Source: Lagopus muta
Taxonomy: Eukaryota; Chordata; Aves; Galliformes; Phasianidae
Direction of reading: 5' to 3'
NCBI RefSeq assembly: GCF_023343835.1
Contig: NC_064440.1
Location: forward strand, 29,271,537-29,335,536
DNA: 64,000 nt
Shown here: positions 52,501 through 63,600 of the stretch, piece by piece
Position numbering within the stretch: position 1 is the first letter of the stretch
Layout of the letters: the number at the start of each line of letters is the position of its first letter
Translations under genes and position numbers: made by a program
Notes under the pieces: model-generated
What the model saw: the letters and a program-made list of their open reading frames with translations, nothing else
The model's database searches: none
What the model was told of the DNA's origin: nothing

Positions 52501-55500
52501 GAGGGCTGCCTTCGCTCCTCAGATGCGATCTACAACCAGTCAAGTTAGAGAGGGACAGGTAAAGGATAAGACATTGATTTTACCCTATGCAAGTGAGATT
52601 CAAGTATTTGCCTCCTTGGAGAAGTTCCTCATGTATGGACTTGGCTTAGTCTCTGATATCACATAAAATACAAGAGCCAGAAACCTTAAGTGTCTGTTTC
52701 TCAGGAAATTAGACTGGAAGCTTAAAAGCTTCATAAATTCATATTAAAATCTGAGATTGGCAGTGACTCATTTTACAGGGGAAAAAAAAAAAAAGAAGCT
52801 TGAAGATGTTTTCAAATTTAATCATACATCACTCTGATGGAATAAATGTTGGAATTAATTTCTTGCTGTGCAGAACTGTGCAGGAGGCCTGGAAAGAATG
52901 TTTGAGAATGGTGCAAGGAAACGGATGTCATTTTTATTAGCATGAGATAACTTGAACATTGTAATGTAAAACTCACCCAAAGAACTCTAGAAAAAGTGAA
53001 ATGAAGATACATTCTACTCTCTCCTTAAAAGCATATCAAATATGTAATGCTGGTCCAAGCCGGTATTGGAGTCCTGAGGGAACTGGCTGATGCAGCGTCT
53101 CAATGATATTCGTGAAGTCACAGCAATCATGTGGAGGCCCTGGGGGCTGGAAAAAAGGCAGTGTCACTCCTGTTTTTAAGAAGGGTTGAAGGGACGACCC
53201 AGGGAACTGCCAGCCTGGGAAGAGAGGGGTGGTACAAAACAGCCAGCATGATTCTGCCAGCCAGTTCATCTCACTGTTTTTGCTGGAAAGTACGGAGTAT
53301 CGTGAAGATGAAGAACCCTACTGCATAAGGTGCTGTTTTTCTAATACCTGAACAACTGGAGATGTTACTTAAAACCTGATGGCTTGGAAGTTTAACAGTG
53401 AGAGGAAAGGAAGTAAGCTGGAACAGTAGAGATAAAGAAATATTGTATAAAGACACTTCTCTTGAAATATCCAAAAGATAGCATTTATTATCATAGAATC
53501 ATAGAATCACTAAGGTTGGAAAAGACCTAAAAGATCACCCATTCCAACCGTCTCTGTGTAGAATCTAATGCAGATTGTATATGGATATGTGTCCTGTAGA
53601 CAGTTTTAAGAAGTGAGACTCCTTTACCCAACTGTGGTTGTGTCAAGTAGTGCCAATATTCTTGATGGAAGCCACCTGAAAAGTTGTGATTGTTTCAGAT
53701 AACTGTTTCTCTTTAAATATGTCAGTTTGCCTATCGAGCACTTTCCGAATGAAATTCACCTTTTGTGAAATGAAAATGCAACTTTTTCTTGTGCCTTGCT
53801 GCTGCTTTCTGCCTAAATGAGGCAAAGAGGGTTTGGTACTTAGCAGTGTGGGTTCTCTTTGTGACTTGAAGAGCTGCATTCCTCAGGTTAAGCTGGTTTG
53901 AGTTTCTAACCACAGACTTTGAGTTTGAATGAGTAATGCTGAAGACTTTTCCTGCTTAGAATATTTCTGTATTGATAAAGTTGGTAATCATCATATGATA
54001 ATAACAATAATAATAATAAAATATTGTTTATTTTAAAGGCATTATAGTTACAACTTCAAGCAACTCACATACATTCCAAAAGCAATGGGTTTTTTTGTTG
54101 CTGATAGTTTGAAGCATGTGCAAAAGTGATAAATGAGAGAACATAAGCAAAAGAACGGCGTCTCCCTGAGTTGTCAAATGGAGAAAGATTTGCAGTTACT
54201 GTCACTTTGGGCTATTTGTAGTTAATCTCCAGATGAGTCAGCAATCTTCTAAAGCACAGAAAGCTATTTCAGTCAAATCCTAGAGGCAGTATAATGCTTT
54301 GTCTTTGAACCCTAGAAGGCCTTTCAATATTGTGTTGAGATGTGCATGGAAATCTAACGTTTTTTAGTTGTAGAGCAAAGCAGGAAGCTTTGTGTTGCCA
54401 CGGATAATGGCTGTGATTATTTTGCCTGGTTGTAACCATTTCCTTGGTTTGGGTTCCACGTGCAGGGAGTTGGCCTCTCAGTCCATGGACATTTCCGAGT
54501 TGCGACCGAAAAGACAGTTTTTGCAATGCCAGAAACAGCAATAGGTAAGTAGATTTTAACAGGTTATCATACATCAACGTGTTTCAAGTTATGCCCTTCA
54601 TGTAGTTAGGATGAGATGCAGTTGAGTGAAACTAATGGCTGTATTGTACTTTATACAGGAGCTGGAAATGACCACATTCTGAAAGTATTTTTTCTTGTAA
54701 GTCGATAAGAACTTGTCTCAATTCTGTTGGTCACTGAGGTTCTTAAAACAGGCTCTACTGCCTAGCTTGACAAAAACTATCAGGATGCAGTTTGTTAAAA
54801 ATAGATGTGAGGAACAAAGGATTTGCCATAACGTGTAAGCAGATAAAGTCAGAAGATCCCAGTGCAAATGAGTTAAACCTTATTACAGTTGGAGCTCAGC
54901 ATGAGACAAACCACCTGATCTGCACCGTTAATGAAGCAAACGTTGACATTCTCTTTTTTCTTGTGGACTATTGCTGTGAGGTCCATTATAGCTGTGTACA
55001 AATTATAATCTCATACAGTGGACGAGATCACTGTTACGTTGTTCCTTTTAAGTAGCATCCTATAACTTTTATTTTCTGATGTTTGACCCTACAAAAGCTT
55101 TGTCAACTTTGAGATGTATGATAGAAAATTTTATGTTCCTGAACTACGTAAAGAGAGGGATAGGCTTCAGGAAAAGTCAGATCACAGTGAACCTTCATGT
55201 GAGATCACTCATGCTCCCCTTGAAGGCAATGCTGGTAGCATCAAACTATCCACATAGAATGTATTACTGCCTGCCTTCTGGACACTTGTTAATTCTTTCT
55301 CTGTGTCTAATTCCCACCTCCCTGCTTAGCAGCAAAGTTTACAAAGATTGCTTAAAGAAGACTAACAGTGTAGCTCTTTTGCATATAAAATTATTCTAAT
55401 AATAAAGACACCTTCATTTTCTTCTGCAAAGGTAAATATGCACGTAGTCTTATGCTAAGAAAGATGATTTACTTTACATACATTTTCTGTGAATACAGGG

Positions 55501-58500
55501 ACTTATTTAAGCAAAAATAGATCATTAAGATGCATAAAGTAAAAGCTTAGATCTTGCTTACGAGGGAAAGTAATTAAAACCCTTTTAGGATCAATTAAAG
55601 TAAAACCACTGAAATCTGCTTGGATTTAAGGGCTTAGCTGTTTTGATCTTTGTGGTGTATGTTTAAAATGTCTGGCTGCTGAGAGATTGTATTAGTGGAA
55701 TTGTTTGTGTGTTACTTTCAGAAGACATTGTACCTTTTTGGTGAAATGAAAACAGTGCTCATTGAGCTGCTACATTTTCACAGTTACTTACACACCACCA
55801 TAAACAGAAAGTGACATTTATATGCCATTTGGGAAATAAAAGTTGTAGATGGTAGGCGTTTCCTGCTGATAGAGATAATGCTGGATTGCAGTTTAAATGT
55901 GGGAGGGTGTGGACAAACCTCCCCTGGTGGAAAGAACAAGAGATGAAAGTATATTGTCAGAAATGGGCTGTAAGGTGCTGCTGGAGTACCAGCATGTTCT
56001 CAGATATCGAACCATTCTGTAACTTTCTACAACTCATTTACAAACAAAACTCCAACTGCAGCTGCAAGAAAAGGTGAGGTGTGTCGTAGCATCTGTGTCA
56101 GAGCTCAAGTTGCTCATAAGGTCGATGTCACAGACATGGGCTTCTGGCCTGGCCTGCCCAGTGCACATTCATTGTCTTTTCAAATAGGGATCCGGGAAGC
56201 AGTATTGAGAGAACTAAGGGAAATGCTACAGGGACAAGAGGAGTAAAATCTGAAGAGGAAAGGAAGATGGGATCCTTGCATGGGGTACAGCAGAGGCTGC
56301 ACTGGACTGCTCTTAAGCATCTGAGCAGGTTTAAGTGGATTAGCTGCACTCTTAACTAACCCTGCTTGTACATACTGCTCTAATTAAAGAGATCTTCATT
56401 TAGTTTAGTTTCACTCACCTCTAAAGTGACTCGAATCAATCAACTTTATAGTTTATTTAGAATTAACCTTCCCACGTATGGGAAGGGCCCTATAAATCAC
56501 GAAGATGGGTTTTCCTTCGAAACCTTGAGGAAATTCATGGGACCACAGGGAGAGTAATGCTTCAGTACTGATGCTAAGGCACCGGTATTTAATTGCAGAA
56601 AAGAAGAAAAGGTTTTTACAGCCCTGATGGATAGGGAGAATGATGCAACTGACTTTGCAATGGATTTGTGAGAGCATTTTCATTTTGAAACGAAGGAGCT
56701 TTTTTGCAATAGTAGGGAATCCAAGAGGAGACAGATGAATAGAAATATAAAATGAAATGGCGGTCTTTGCATCAACATGTCTCCAACTGAGGAAGGACAA
56801 GGCAGAGTAGCCTATTCATAAAGTGACTGCAGACGAGAAAGAACGTAGGTGATGAAATAGAGATAATAGAGCTTAGGGCTCTGAAAGGCTGCCAACAAGA
56901 CAGTGAGTGTTTTAGAAGAGCTGCAAGTAGAATGAAGACAGTTGTCTGGCACATCTGTAAGTTATGCGCCAGTGGAAATGATGCAATTTGGAAGGTATTC
57001 AAGAGTTTGCTTTTGGGAAGGGTTCAGATGATAGAGAAATATAAGTCAGAGAGAAGTTGTGACACGAGAGCTGTGCCCAAGTTAGAGATGGAAGTGAGAC
57101 AAGCAGAAATGCACGCTGAGTTATGTGCACGTCTGGGACAAGTTCTTCTCCCCTCATTTTCTTTTTTGTTTTGTTCTGTTTGTTACAGGCCTTTTCCCTG
57201 ATGTAGGTGGAGGTTATTTCTTGCCAAGGCTTTCAGGAAAGATCGGCTATCTCCTCGCACTGACAGGATTCAGGCTGAAAGGAAGAGATGTGCTAAAAGC
57301 CGGCATTGCCACGCATTTTGTAGAATCAGAAAAGGTAAGCTGCCAACTGGAGCTCACCAGGGCTCAGCCTGGCGCTGCCGTAACAAGTTGGAGTGGCTCA
57401 GCACACCAATGTGCACTTAGCAACTTGAGCACCTGCAGAGGTACAGTCACTGTAGCTGGCCCTGCTCTGTGAATGAGAACTGTAAGGGACTCTCAGGTGT
57501 CACTGCAGTGCTTGCTGGCTTGTGACAGCTTTGCCTGAAGAGGGAGCAAATGCTGCTGTCACCACGATTCTGCTGGTTAAGGGCATGATTTACTGAGCAT
57601 AACTTGGTCACTTCAAAAGTGGTACCATATGCCTTCATCTTGTCTTACTATATCATATCAGTTGTTCGCTTTCTGGACGCAATCTAGACAGCAGTATCTG
57701 AAACAAGAGGTTATTTACACAGCTGCAGAGTCTCTAATTTAGATAACAGCCAATTAATGTGTTCCTTATCAGTCTCCTTAATAATATCCTGTTTTTTACA
57801 GTGGCTGTAAGAAAAGGCAAAAATTAGCATATTTGATAACGTCGGTCATCATGTTCCCGTACTTCAAGTGGTTACAAGTGTAGGAGAAAAGGCATCTGAT
57901 TCTCTTTTGCCAAGACAAGACCAATGACTGTCAGTGTGACTGCACCGCTGGAGCTGGCAGATAGCACTTAGAGCACTGTGTGGTTGCCAGGCTTCCTGCT
58001 CTCAGGATGGCTTCGCCTGCCCCAGCTGCAGCACTGGGAACAGGGCTTTCTGCTGATCACTGCAGACATACCTCAACCTAGGATCAGCACTTCTGAAAAG
58101 TGAACGCCACTTCTTTAAGACTTGGCCAAAAGATTGTGTGCTTTTTATTCTTATTATTACTATTTATTTTTATTTTTTGTAATAGCTGCACAGTTACAGA
58201 TGTATAGGTAATACACACATGTAGTTACACTATACTGTACTATTGTCATAGCAGTAGTAATTCAGAAAGTACATTCTGTTTTCCTTACTCTTAATTCTTA
58301 TTTTCCATAGCTACCTGACTTAGAGAAAGACCTGATAGCATTGAAATCTCCTTCAAAAGAAAATATTGCAGACTTGCTGAACTCTTACCACATGCAGGTA
58401 ATCCAATTAGTTACTGAAATGAAGTAGAAATGTTACTTAAGTGTACGTAAGTGCAAATTCCTTTTTGTGCTACTGGTTATTTGTTCTGTGGTGACAAGAT

Positions 58501-60610
58501 AATAGGTTTCTGAACTCCTTGTACTCTATGAAATAATACTTTGTAGCACAAACACCCACAGAAAATGTCTGCTTTTTCTTTTCCCTTTTTATTCATTTTG
58601 TATCCTGGAAATTCCTACTGTGGTCAGCGAACTTTCTCTTTCAGTGTGTATAAATGGGTTCCCAGCTGGTAGCATGATGATGCAGAAAAAACATTGCTGC
58701 TTATTTTTTTCTGTTATTTGATTTTTAGCATACTTTGCAGAAGGTGAAATATATAGCCAGTAGCAAAACGTGATGGCAAGTACAGGCTGGGGTGTTATCC
58801 TCAAATGAGACAAGTACAGACATAATGGGAAGAACCATGGTTGTTCTCCAGAGGCTGCAGGAGTCACAGGGCCAGATGTGCAATGCTAGGCTGCTTGCTT
58901 GGAAGTGGGTGTTTTCTATTTGCTGGCCTGAAGAATGTGCTACCCTTATGCATTTGATGTGAATTTTAGCATTCCTGTGATACAGACCATCTGCAGACGG
59001 GCTTTGAAGCCTGAACTTAAGTTGTCCATTAATTATTCAAATATTTCACATGTGTGTCACCTTGAAACAATTAAAAGTCTAAATGAGTACAGCACTTGTT
59101 TGTAGGATCTTTATTAGCAGAGTGCTGATATTTTCTCTTGAAAGCATTTGAGAGCTCTGAAGCAACATTTTCAGGGAGAAAAATGTGCTGTTTTCCCAGT
59201 GGACAAACCCATCATTTTTGGAGGCAAATTGAAGAAGACTGCTAACGTGTAATTGGCATTTGTATTAGCGTCATGGCACCGTGGGCATGGCAATGGTTTA
59301 GCCAGTGGCTGTTTATTTCAAAAGGAAGGGAACTTCTGGAGCCAAGCTGGGTTTCCCTTTCATCAGTCATCCTGAGCATTGCTGCCCAGTTGATTGGATT
59401 TAAAATGAGCAGTGCCTGCTCCTCCTATTCCTCTTTCGGAATTACTACGTTCATAAGTGAAGATTAAATAGAAAAATAATGTAGGTAAGCTGATTTCCAT
59501 AGTGGCACTGAATATTTTGCTAAATTGAAAGGCCTGAAAGAGGAGTGATTCTGCGTTGCAGTGTGCTGCTTCACAAGATGACATTTGGTGCCTGAGAGAA
59601 GAACCACGCGTGCCTTTTTCCAGCTTTCCTCTTTTCTGTTTTAAATGTGTAAAGCCATACGTGTCTGTATGGGAAACCAGGCATCTCTTTTTCCTGCCTT
59701 CTACATTCCCTGTTTTTTGAGGAGACTTACCAACATTGGCTTTCTTGGTCCGTTTGACAGAAACATATCCATAGGATAACCATGATTACCCATGTACAAG
59801 ATGACCGTGCAGTCAGACATGTGTGTGTCACAGCTCAGAGCCAGCACTGCAGTGTGATGACACCTCTGACACTCACAAGATGAAGCAGGAAGATCATTGT
59901 GCACACTGTAAAACAAATCCATTAAAAACAGCCTACAAGCATTACGTGTTCATTTATCTTACCCTATTTCTGATGTTTTTCACTACTGCTGGGCTTTCCA
60001 GACAACTGAAATAATCGAGTCAAATATGCGTTTGCTTTTTAAACAGACCAAAATTGACCAAGAAAAGGAGTTTGTCCTTGATGAGCATATGGAGAAGATT
60101 AACAGGTATCCAGAAATCTTCTCTTTTGTTCTTTTGGGTAGAAAGCATGAAGACAGATCCAGAAACAATGTTCTGCAGATAAGGTGAAAGAGATGCCATG
60201 TAAATATTTGCTTTTGGTGTGCTTCATGTGAAGCTCATTAAATATTTCAGTCTTCAGAATATTGACTACTACTACTTGAACATAGTAGCCTGAGTCATAC
60301 ACCATTCTTTTAAGCAACACAGCACATTAAAATACATGTTTTGTTTTGAAGGTGGATGAAGTTTTGTGAGAGTGATTTTTCAGTTGGAAAGGAAATGTTA
60401 CATGGTACATTCATGTTCATGGCAGAAGGTTGTTTCTGTTTCTCATTTCTCTGTTCCTAGCATTTCATAGGGGAGAGGAGGGCTGAAGACATGAGACAGT
60501 TAACTTACTAATTTTCTTCTTCTTTTAGTATTTTTTCAGCAAAGAGCATGGAAGAAATTGTTCAAAAGTTAAAGCAAGATGGTTCTCCTTTTGCCATGAA
60601 GCAGCTAGAG
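34512..60610 (+). CDS. HIBCH: HIBCH, 3-hydroxyisobutyryl-CoA hydrolase, mitochondrial (partial: C-terminal exons outside window)
   Basis: Hydrolyses 3-hydroxyisobutyryl-CoA to free 3-hydroxyisobutyrate and CoA in mitochondrial valine catabolism; member of the enoyl-CoA hydratase/isomerase (crotonase) superfamily. Eleven exons (34512-34543, 35333-35375, 36091-36231, 37412-37496, 38371-38451, 40315-40367, 54466-54544, 57189-57334, 58311-58397, 60047-60105, 60529-60610) total 888 bases, exactly 296 codons without a stop, against about 385 residues in the family. Residues 1-25 form an Arg-rich, acid-free targeting sequence ([20 protein letters not shown]...). Crotonase landmarks are FCAGGDVR (93-100), the oxyanion-hole [14 protein letters not shown] (140-153) and [14 protein letters not shown] (167-180). 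The ligand and catalytic positions E120, G145, E168 and D176 correspond to human E121, G146, E169 and D177, and all are intact. The start ATG has a perfect Kozak context, GCCGCCATGG. Expression is likely NRF1-driven and broad. Confidence 0.97.
35333..35375 (+). CDS. HIBCH: HIBCH exon 2
   Basis: Acceptor CGTTTCTCTTTCAG, donor TTG|GTAAGA. Encodes (R)[14 protein letters not shown], matching the human RLMSRFNAFKRTNTILHHL region in position and character. Completes the mitochondrial targeting sequence and ends in phase 0. Confidence 0.88.
36091..36231 (+). CDS. HIBCH: HIBCH exon 3
   Basis: Acceptor TTGCTCTTACAG, donor AAG|GTGAGT. Forty-seven codons encoding [20 protein letters not shown] and then [20 protein letters not shown], the N-terminal strand-helix of the crotonase fold with the conserved LNRPKxLNAL motif. 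Phase 0 at both ends. Confidence 0.97.
37412..37496 (+). CDS. HIBCH: HIBCH exon 4
   Basis: Acceptor CCTCTCTTTAG, donor G|GTAAGG. Encodes [20 protein letters not shown] followed by FCAGGDVR, the first CoA and oxyanion-hole loop. Ends in phase 1. Confidence 0.97.
38371..38451 (+). CDS. HIBCH: HIBCH exon 5
   Basis: Acceptor TTTTTCTTAAG, donor G|GTACGT. Encodes (A)[16 protein letters not shown] followed by [10 protein letters not shown], including the substrate-contacting Glu120. Phase 1 to phase 1. Confidence 0.96.
40071..40138. repeat. Two-copy tandem duplication, 33-bp unit
   Basis: The unit beginning TTAACAGGAGCTCACATTGA and continuing TACTTCATGTTCT is repeated once at 33-bp spacing with essentially no divergence. 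It lies about 180 bases upstream of the HIBCH exon 6 acceptor, and each copy contains a TTTAACAG or TTAACAG acceptor-like string. Confidence 0.93.
40315..40367 (+). CDS. HIBCH: HIBCH exon 6
   Basis: Acceptor CATTTCTTGTAG, donor GGG|GTAAGT. Encodes (G)[17 protein letters not shown], the second half of the oxyanion-hole region. Phase 0 end, followed by the 14.1-kb intron. Confidence 0.96.
45600..45810 (-). mobile_element. Ancient CR1-like 3' fragment
   Basis: AAAAACCAGACCATATTTCA, then GCTGGGGACTCATCAGCACC and AAGTAGAGCAGAAGAATTAT, follow the CR1 antisense segment that I recall as AAACTGGACACAGTACTCGA, GGTGCGGTCTCACCAGTGCC and onward. Divergence is high, so it is an old copy in minus orientation. 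Confidence 0.5.
49070..49095. repeat. (AAAC)n plus poly-A tract
   Basis: AAACAAACAAACAAAC runs directly into an A run. Probably a decayed A-rich tail or a simple repeat. Confidence 0.9.
49780..50290 (-). mobile_element. LINE reverse-transcriptase fragment (CR1-type)
   Basis: Read on the minus strand, it contains pieces of a non-LTR reverse transcriptase: [17 protein letters not shown] (usually KAFDTVSHSILLEKL), then [20 protein letters not shown] and [10 protein letters not shown] (from the FADDTKLGGSVDL type). The catalytic ADD is changed to AGD and the frame is interrupted between blocks, so it is dead. Typical of avian LINE debris; inserted antisense to HIBCH. Confidence 0.88.
51335..51600 (-). 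mobile_element. CR1 LINE fragment
   Basis: Contains CCTGGGCAGCCCATTCCAAT, then GCCCAGCCTGCACTTCCATG and AAGAAATTCTTCCTGGCTGC. This is the reverse complement of the CR1 3' region around the usual GGAACAGGCTGCCCAGGGAG, so the element points left. Confidence 0.85.
53140..53330 (+). mobile_element. LINE reverse-transcriptase fragment, 5' part of RT domain
   Basis: GTCACTCCTGTTTTTAAGAA, then GGGTTGAAGGGACGACCCAG and GGAACTGCCAGCCTGGGAAG, correspond to the LINE segment PVFKKG...DDPGNYRPVSL in plus orientation, with substitutions and a small indel. Short and degenerate. Confidence 0.65.
53488..53565 (-). mobile_element. CR1 LINE 3' terminus
   Basis: ATCATAGAATCATAGAATCA, then CTAAGGTTGGAAAAGACCTA and AAAGATCACCCATTCCAACC, is the canonical CR1 3' end in reverse orientation. 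Little diverged, so one of the younger copies here. Confidence 0.93.
53994..54021. repeat. (ATA/AAT)n microsatellite
   Basis: ATGATAATAACAATAATAATAATAAAAT. Trinucleotide A/T repeat in HIBCH intron 6. Confidence 0.9.
54466..54544 (+). CDS. HIBCH: HIBCH exon 7
   Basis: Acceptor TTCCACGTGCAG, donor G|GTAAGT. Encodes [20 protein letters not shown] followed by MPETAI, with catalytic Glu168 in PETAI. Its phase joins exon 6 exactly, restoring the MGG-GVGL motif across a long intron. Confidence 0.96.
54545..57188 (+). other. HIBCH intron 7
   Basis: No exon or mobile element recognised. Several open frames of 60-115 codons occur on both strands but resemble no known protein. Confidence 0.8.
57189..57334 (+). 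CDS. HIBCH: HIBCH exon 8
   Basis: Acceptor GTTTGTTACAG, donor AAG|GTAAGC. Encodes (G)[19 protein letters not shown] followed by [20 protein letters not shown] and ATHFVESEK. Contains Asp176 and the GFRLKGRD segment; the most conserved exon of the gene. Confidence 0.97.
58311..58397 (+). CDS. HIBCH: HIBCH exon 9
   Basis: Acceptor TATTTTCCATAG, donor CAG|GTAATC. Twenty-nine codons encoding [20 protein letters not shown] followed by DLLNSYHMQ, parallel to the human [20 protein letters not shown]. Confidence 0.96.
60047..60105 (+). CDS. HIBCH: HIBCH exon 10
   Basis: Acceptor TGCTTTTTAAACAG, donor CAG|GTATCC. Encodes [19 protein letters not shown] plus 2 bases (Ser completed by exon 11). Matches the human [20 protein letters not shown] region. 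Confidence 0.95.
60529..60610 (+). CDS. HIBCH: HIBCH exon 11
   Basis: Acceptor TTCTTCTTCTTTTAG, donor GAG|GTAATG. Encodes (S)[19 protein letters not shown] followed by PFAMKQLE. Ends in phase 0. The next expected segment (human VINKMSPTSLKITLRQL) is not found before the window ends. Confidence 0.95.
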
Positions 60611-63600
60611 GTAATGCCTTCTCTGTTATTTCTGTTAGAGGTTTAAGCTGGTTCTGTGCTTTCCTGCTGCAGAGCAGTCGATAGCTGCCTTAGTAATGCC
60701 ACCAAAAATGAACCAGAAATGAACAAAAAACCCAGCACTCCATATCATAACCAGCAGGACACTGCCCGTGATCCTCAAGTTCTCGTGTGTGCTTATGTGG
60801 GATTGTAAGTCCTTTCCTCTGACAGGAATATTCGTATGTGAAATGACAAACTGTAAATGCCATTGTGTGTTGTACAGAAGTGCAATCTAGTGAAAAACAA
60901 ATGCCCTTTTCCCTTTTTTCCCACGACCAGGGGATGATGGTAACAAAGGTTCCTTTTACAGCTTCTCATTTTATTGCCAGGGGTTGGAATAAAACAGTGC
61001 CAGCACAATGTTGTTCATTTACTTCCATTTCAGATATCTCATCCGGGCAAATAGCTCGCCATTTCTCATCTCAGGTTTTTTGTTGTTGTTGTTTTTAATC
61101 TTCTTTAATGCCCCTTGCTATAGTCATTAGTCACAAAATACGTGGTATTAGTGCAAGCTTCCTGCAAGCCTCAAAAGCAAGAAGCAGCTCACATGTAATC
61201 TCTGTGCTTTCTGTTTCTCCTGTTATGTACCTGTATGTAGGTGCTTTGTGAAAGTCTGTCTTCAGGATGTTCAAATGCTACTTACAACGGGATGGAATAC
61301 AAGCATTTCTCAGGAAAAGCTTTGTTTAAACTGTCATTACTTCTTACAGTATCATTATGTCTTACAGGGCCCTGATTCGTAGTAAAACAAAACATAGCCA
61401 TCATCTACAGGCTGTCGTTTGGACAGGAGAACAATTTTGTAATGTAATATTGTTAGAATTAGGCATCCTGTCCCCACTGCTTTCAGGATGGTCCTGGAGC
61501 AGTGTGTTCTGGAATTACTCCAAGTAACACATACATTTTTGTTCCTCATCAGAGATTTAATATCTTGCCGTAGGAACTCTCAAACGTTTGTGAGGAGGGA
61601 ATTTTGGAATTACCTTTGTGCCAGGCAGCACGCTATTACTTTGCACCCTTATGGTGCAGACTACAAAAGCAAAATGGGATGAAAGAGGAAGCTAACACTT
61701 GTATTCATATTCTGTTAACTATCAAACTTATTTCTGGATATTTTGTTGCATACTTAGTTTTATTTGTTAGGACTTTCTAGCAGATATTTTTCTGTTATAT
61801 GATTAATAAATGAATGGCTCTCACGCCTGAACAGTTCTCTGAAGAGCAATATTTGCTCCATGTAAGACATCAGATGTTGTTAACATGAATTGCTTCTGTC
61901 CGCTCAGAAAGCTGAGGAAGAATACTTTCTGGCAGGGAGGTTTGGCAGTGTGAGCAGTACGTTAACTTCAGACAAATTTCTGACGTGCTCTGTACTAAGC
62001 AGGAAACGTTTGTACAATTAAATACTTACCTGATCCTTGTGGATGTGCTCTGCTGTGTTTCTCTTCGGTGTCCAGGTACAGAAACAGCCGTTCTGCTGTT
62101 AAATGCAGAGACTAAGAGTGATTCAGCTATAGGAATGGTTGTTTCTTTTCTCCTGCTATTTCTTTTGATATGCATTAGCAAGCTGATTGAATAGGCCAGG
62201 ACTGAAAGCTTGGTTTGGAGTTACTCACTGGGCACATGCACACCTTGGATATAGAGATTCTTCTGAGCATTCATAAAGTGGAATTTCTGCTTCTGCTGTA
62301 ATCCATGTACTCTGTGAGCTTGGTATCCTCTTCTGTCCACACTACAATACTGTTGTTTTTTATTTCCAGATGTGCCTTCCTGGTGGGCTTCCACCTGTCT
62401 GATGCTAAAATAGACTGCACAAATAAGGAGCATGTAAAGTTGTTAAGCCAGTCACAGTGAAGTATTTAGTTAATCCAACCAGAAGTGCTAAATGGGATCA
62501 AAATCTGCAAAGCATCACACGTTTGAGTTCCTTTTGACATGATGCTTTTATAGAGCTTTTGGGGGAGCAGGTCAGCTCAGCTACTGATCACCTTCATTGT
62601 TAGTGAAGGACTTCCAGGGCAGCACACAGAACACTGCAGAGACTGTAAGAAGGAACAGACACTGTGCTGACAGCAGCTGGCTTGAAGGGATGTAGACACC
62701 AATCCCTGAAACTCTAAATGAGTGTGCAGTAGGTGGGTGAGATAGATGGTAGGGATGAAGCTGGGTGGTTTCCTAGTAGCAGCGAATTCAAGAAAAGAAG
62801 CATTTGCACTGTTACAGACCAGTAAGTGATGTATCAGCCCCTAAGTAGCTTTCCAGCAATGCTTTGCCTAGAGCTCCTTTTGTCAGAGCTTATCCAGAGT
62901 CATTGTTCAGTGCAGACCAACGAACGCTTTGGTATTTCAGAACATGAGTGATAAATGTCTTCACCTATTGCAAGATGGGTGATACATTGGACCTCTGGGG
63001 TTTCTGTTTCTTTTAACTTACAGCAAGCCTCCTCAAGGACCCTCAACAGCTCAGGTTCAGGTCAGAAACTGTAATGGCCTTGGAGACAAAGATGTTCCAG
63101 CTGTTTTTCTTGTAAGGGACTCCACTGAGTCAGAGCCGCTTAATTTGGTCATCTTAATTTGCTGGTATCTTATTGGAACTCAGATATGTTCCAAATTCAG
63201 CTTTGTAGCTTTCAGGTTCGTTAACACTGAAATCAGGATGGTCTCAGAGATGCTAGCATAGATGTCAGATACTTGTATGACAACTCCTTTGCATTTTTGT
63301 ACTCGCTTTCCCACGCCGGCCTATCCTGTCTCCTTTTCAGGTCTGCTCCCAAGCACCAGTCCCCTCCTTCTCTTTGTACATAGGGCTTATTTATAGATAC
63401 ACACTGACTCATTTTTCTGCATTACCACCTACCCATTTTCTTCCCTTCTTCCTCTTCCTTCAGCTTGATTTGTAGCAGTGTCTCCTCCACCTCCAGCCTC
63501 ATTGATATGCTGAGATAGGCAGTGCTGTGTGCACATGACTCGTTAAGTTAATCTTCCCCTTTTCAGTTTTTTTCCCCTCATTTCATCTGGAGAAGCAATG

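Larger units (their letters stand above)
40368..54465 (+). other. HIBCH intron 6 (14.1 kb) with LINE fragments
   Basis: By far the longest intron in the window. It holds a decayed CR1-like piece (45600-45810), a reverse-transcriptase fragment (49780-50290), further CR1 pieces (51335-51600, 53140-53330, 53488-53565), an (AAAC)n tract (49070-49090) and AT-rich microsatellites (50968-50990, 53994-54021). The longest open frame, 142 codons at 42504-42932, resembles nothing I know. Confidence 0.8.
57335..60528 (+). other. HIBCH introns 8, 9 and 10
   Basis: Introns at 57335-58310, 58398-60046 and 60106-60528. AT-rich, with no repeat or nested gene recognised. Confidence 0.8.

Noticed and set aside
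63430..63530. Possible HIBCH exon 12 near a TAGCAG acceptor
   Set aside because: The following frames do not match the expected MSPTSLKITLRQL region and contain stops.
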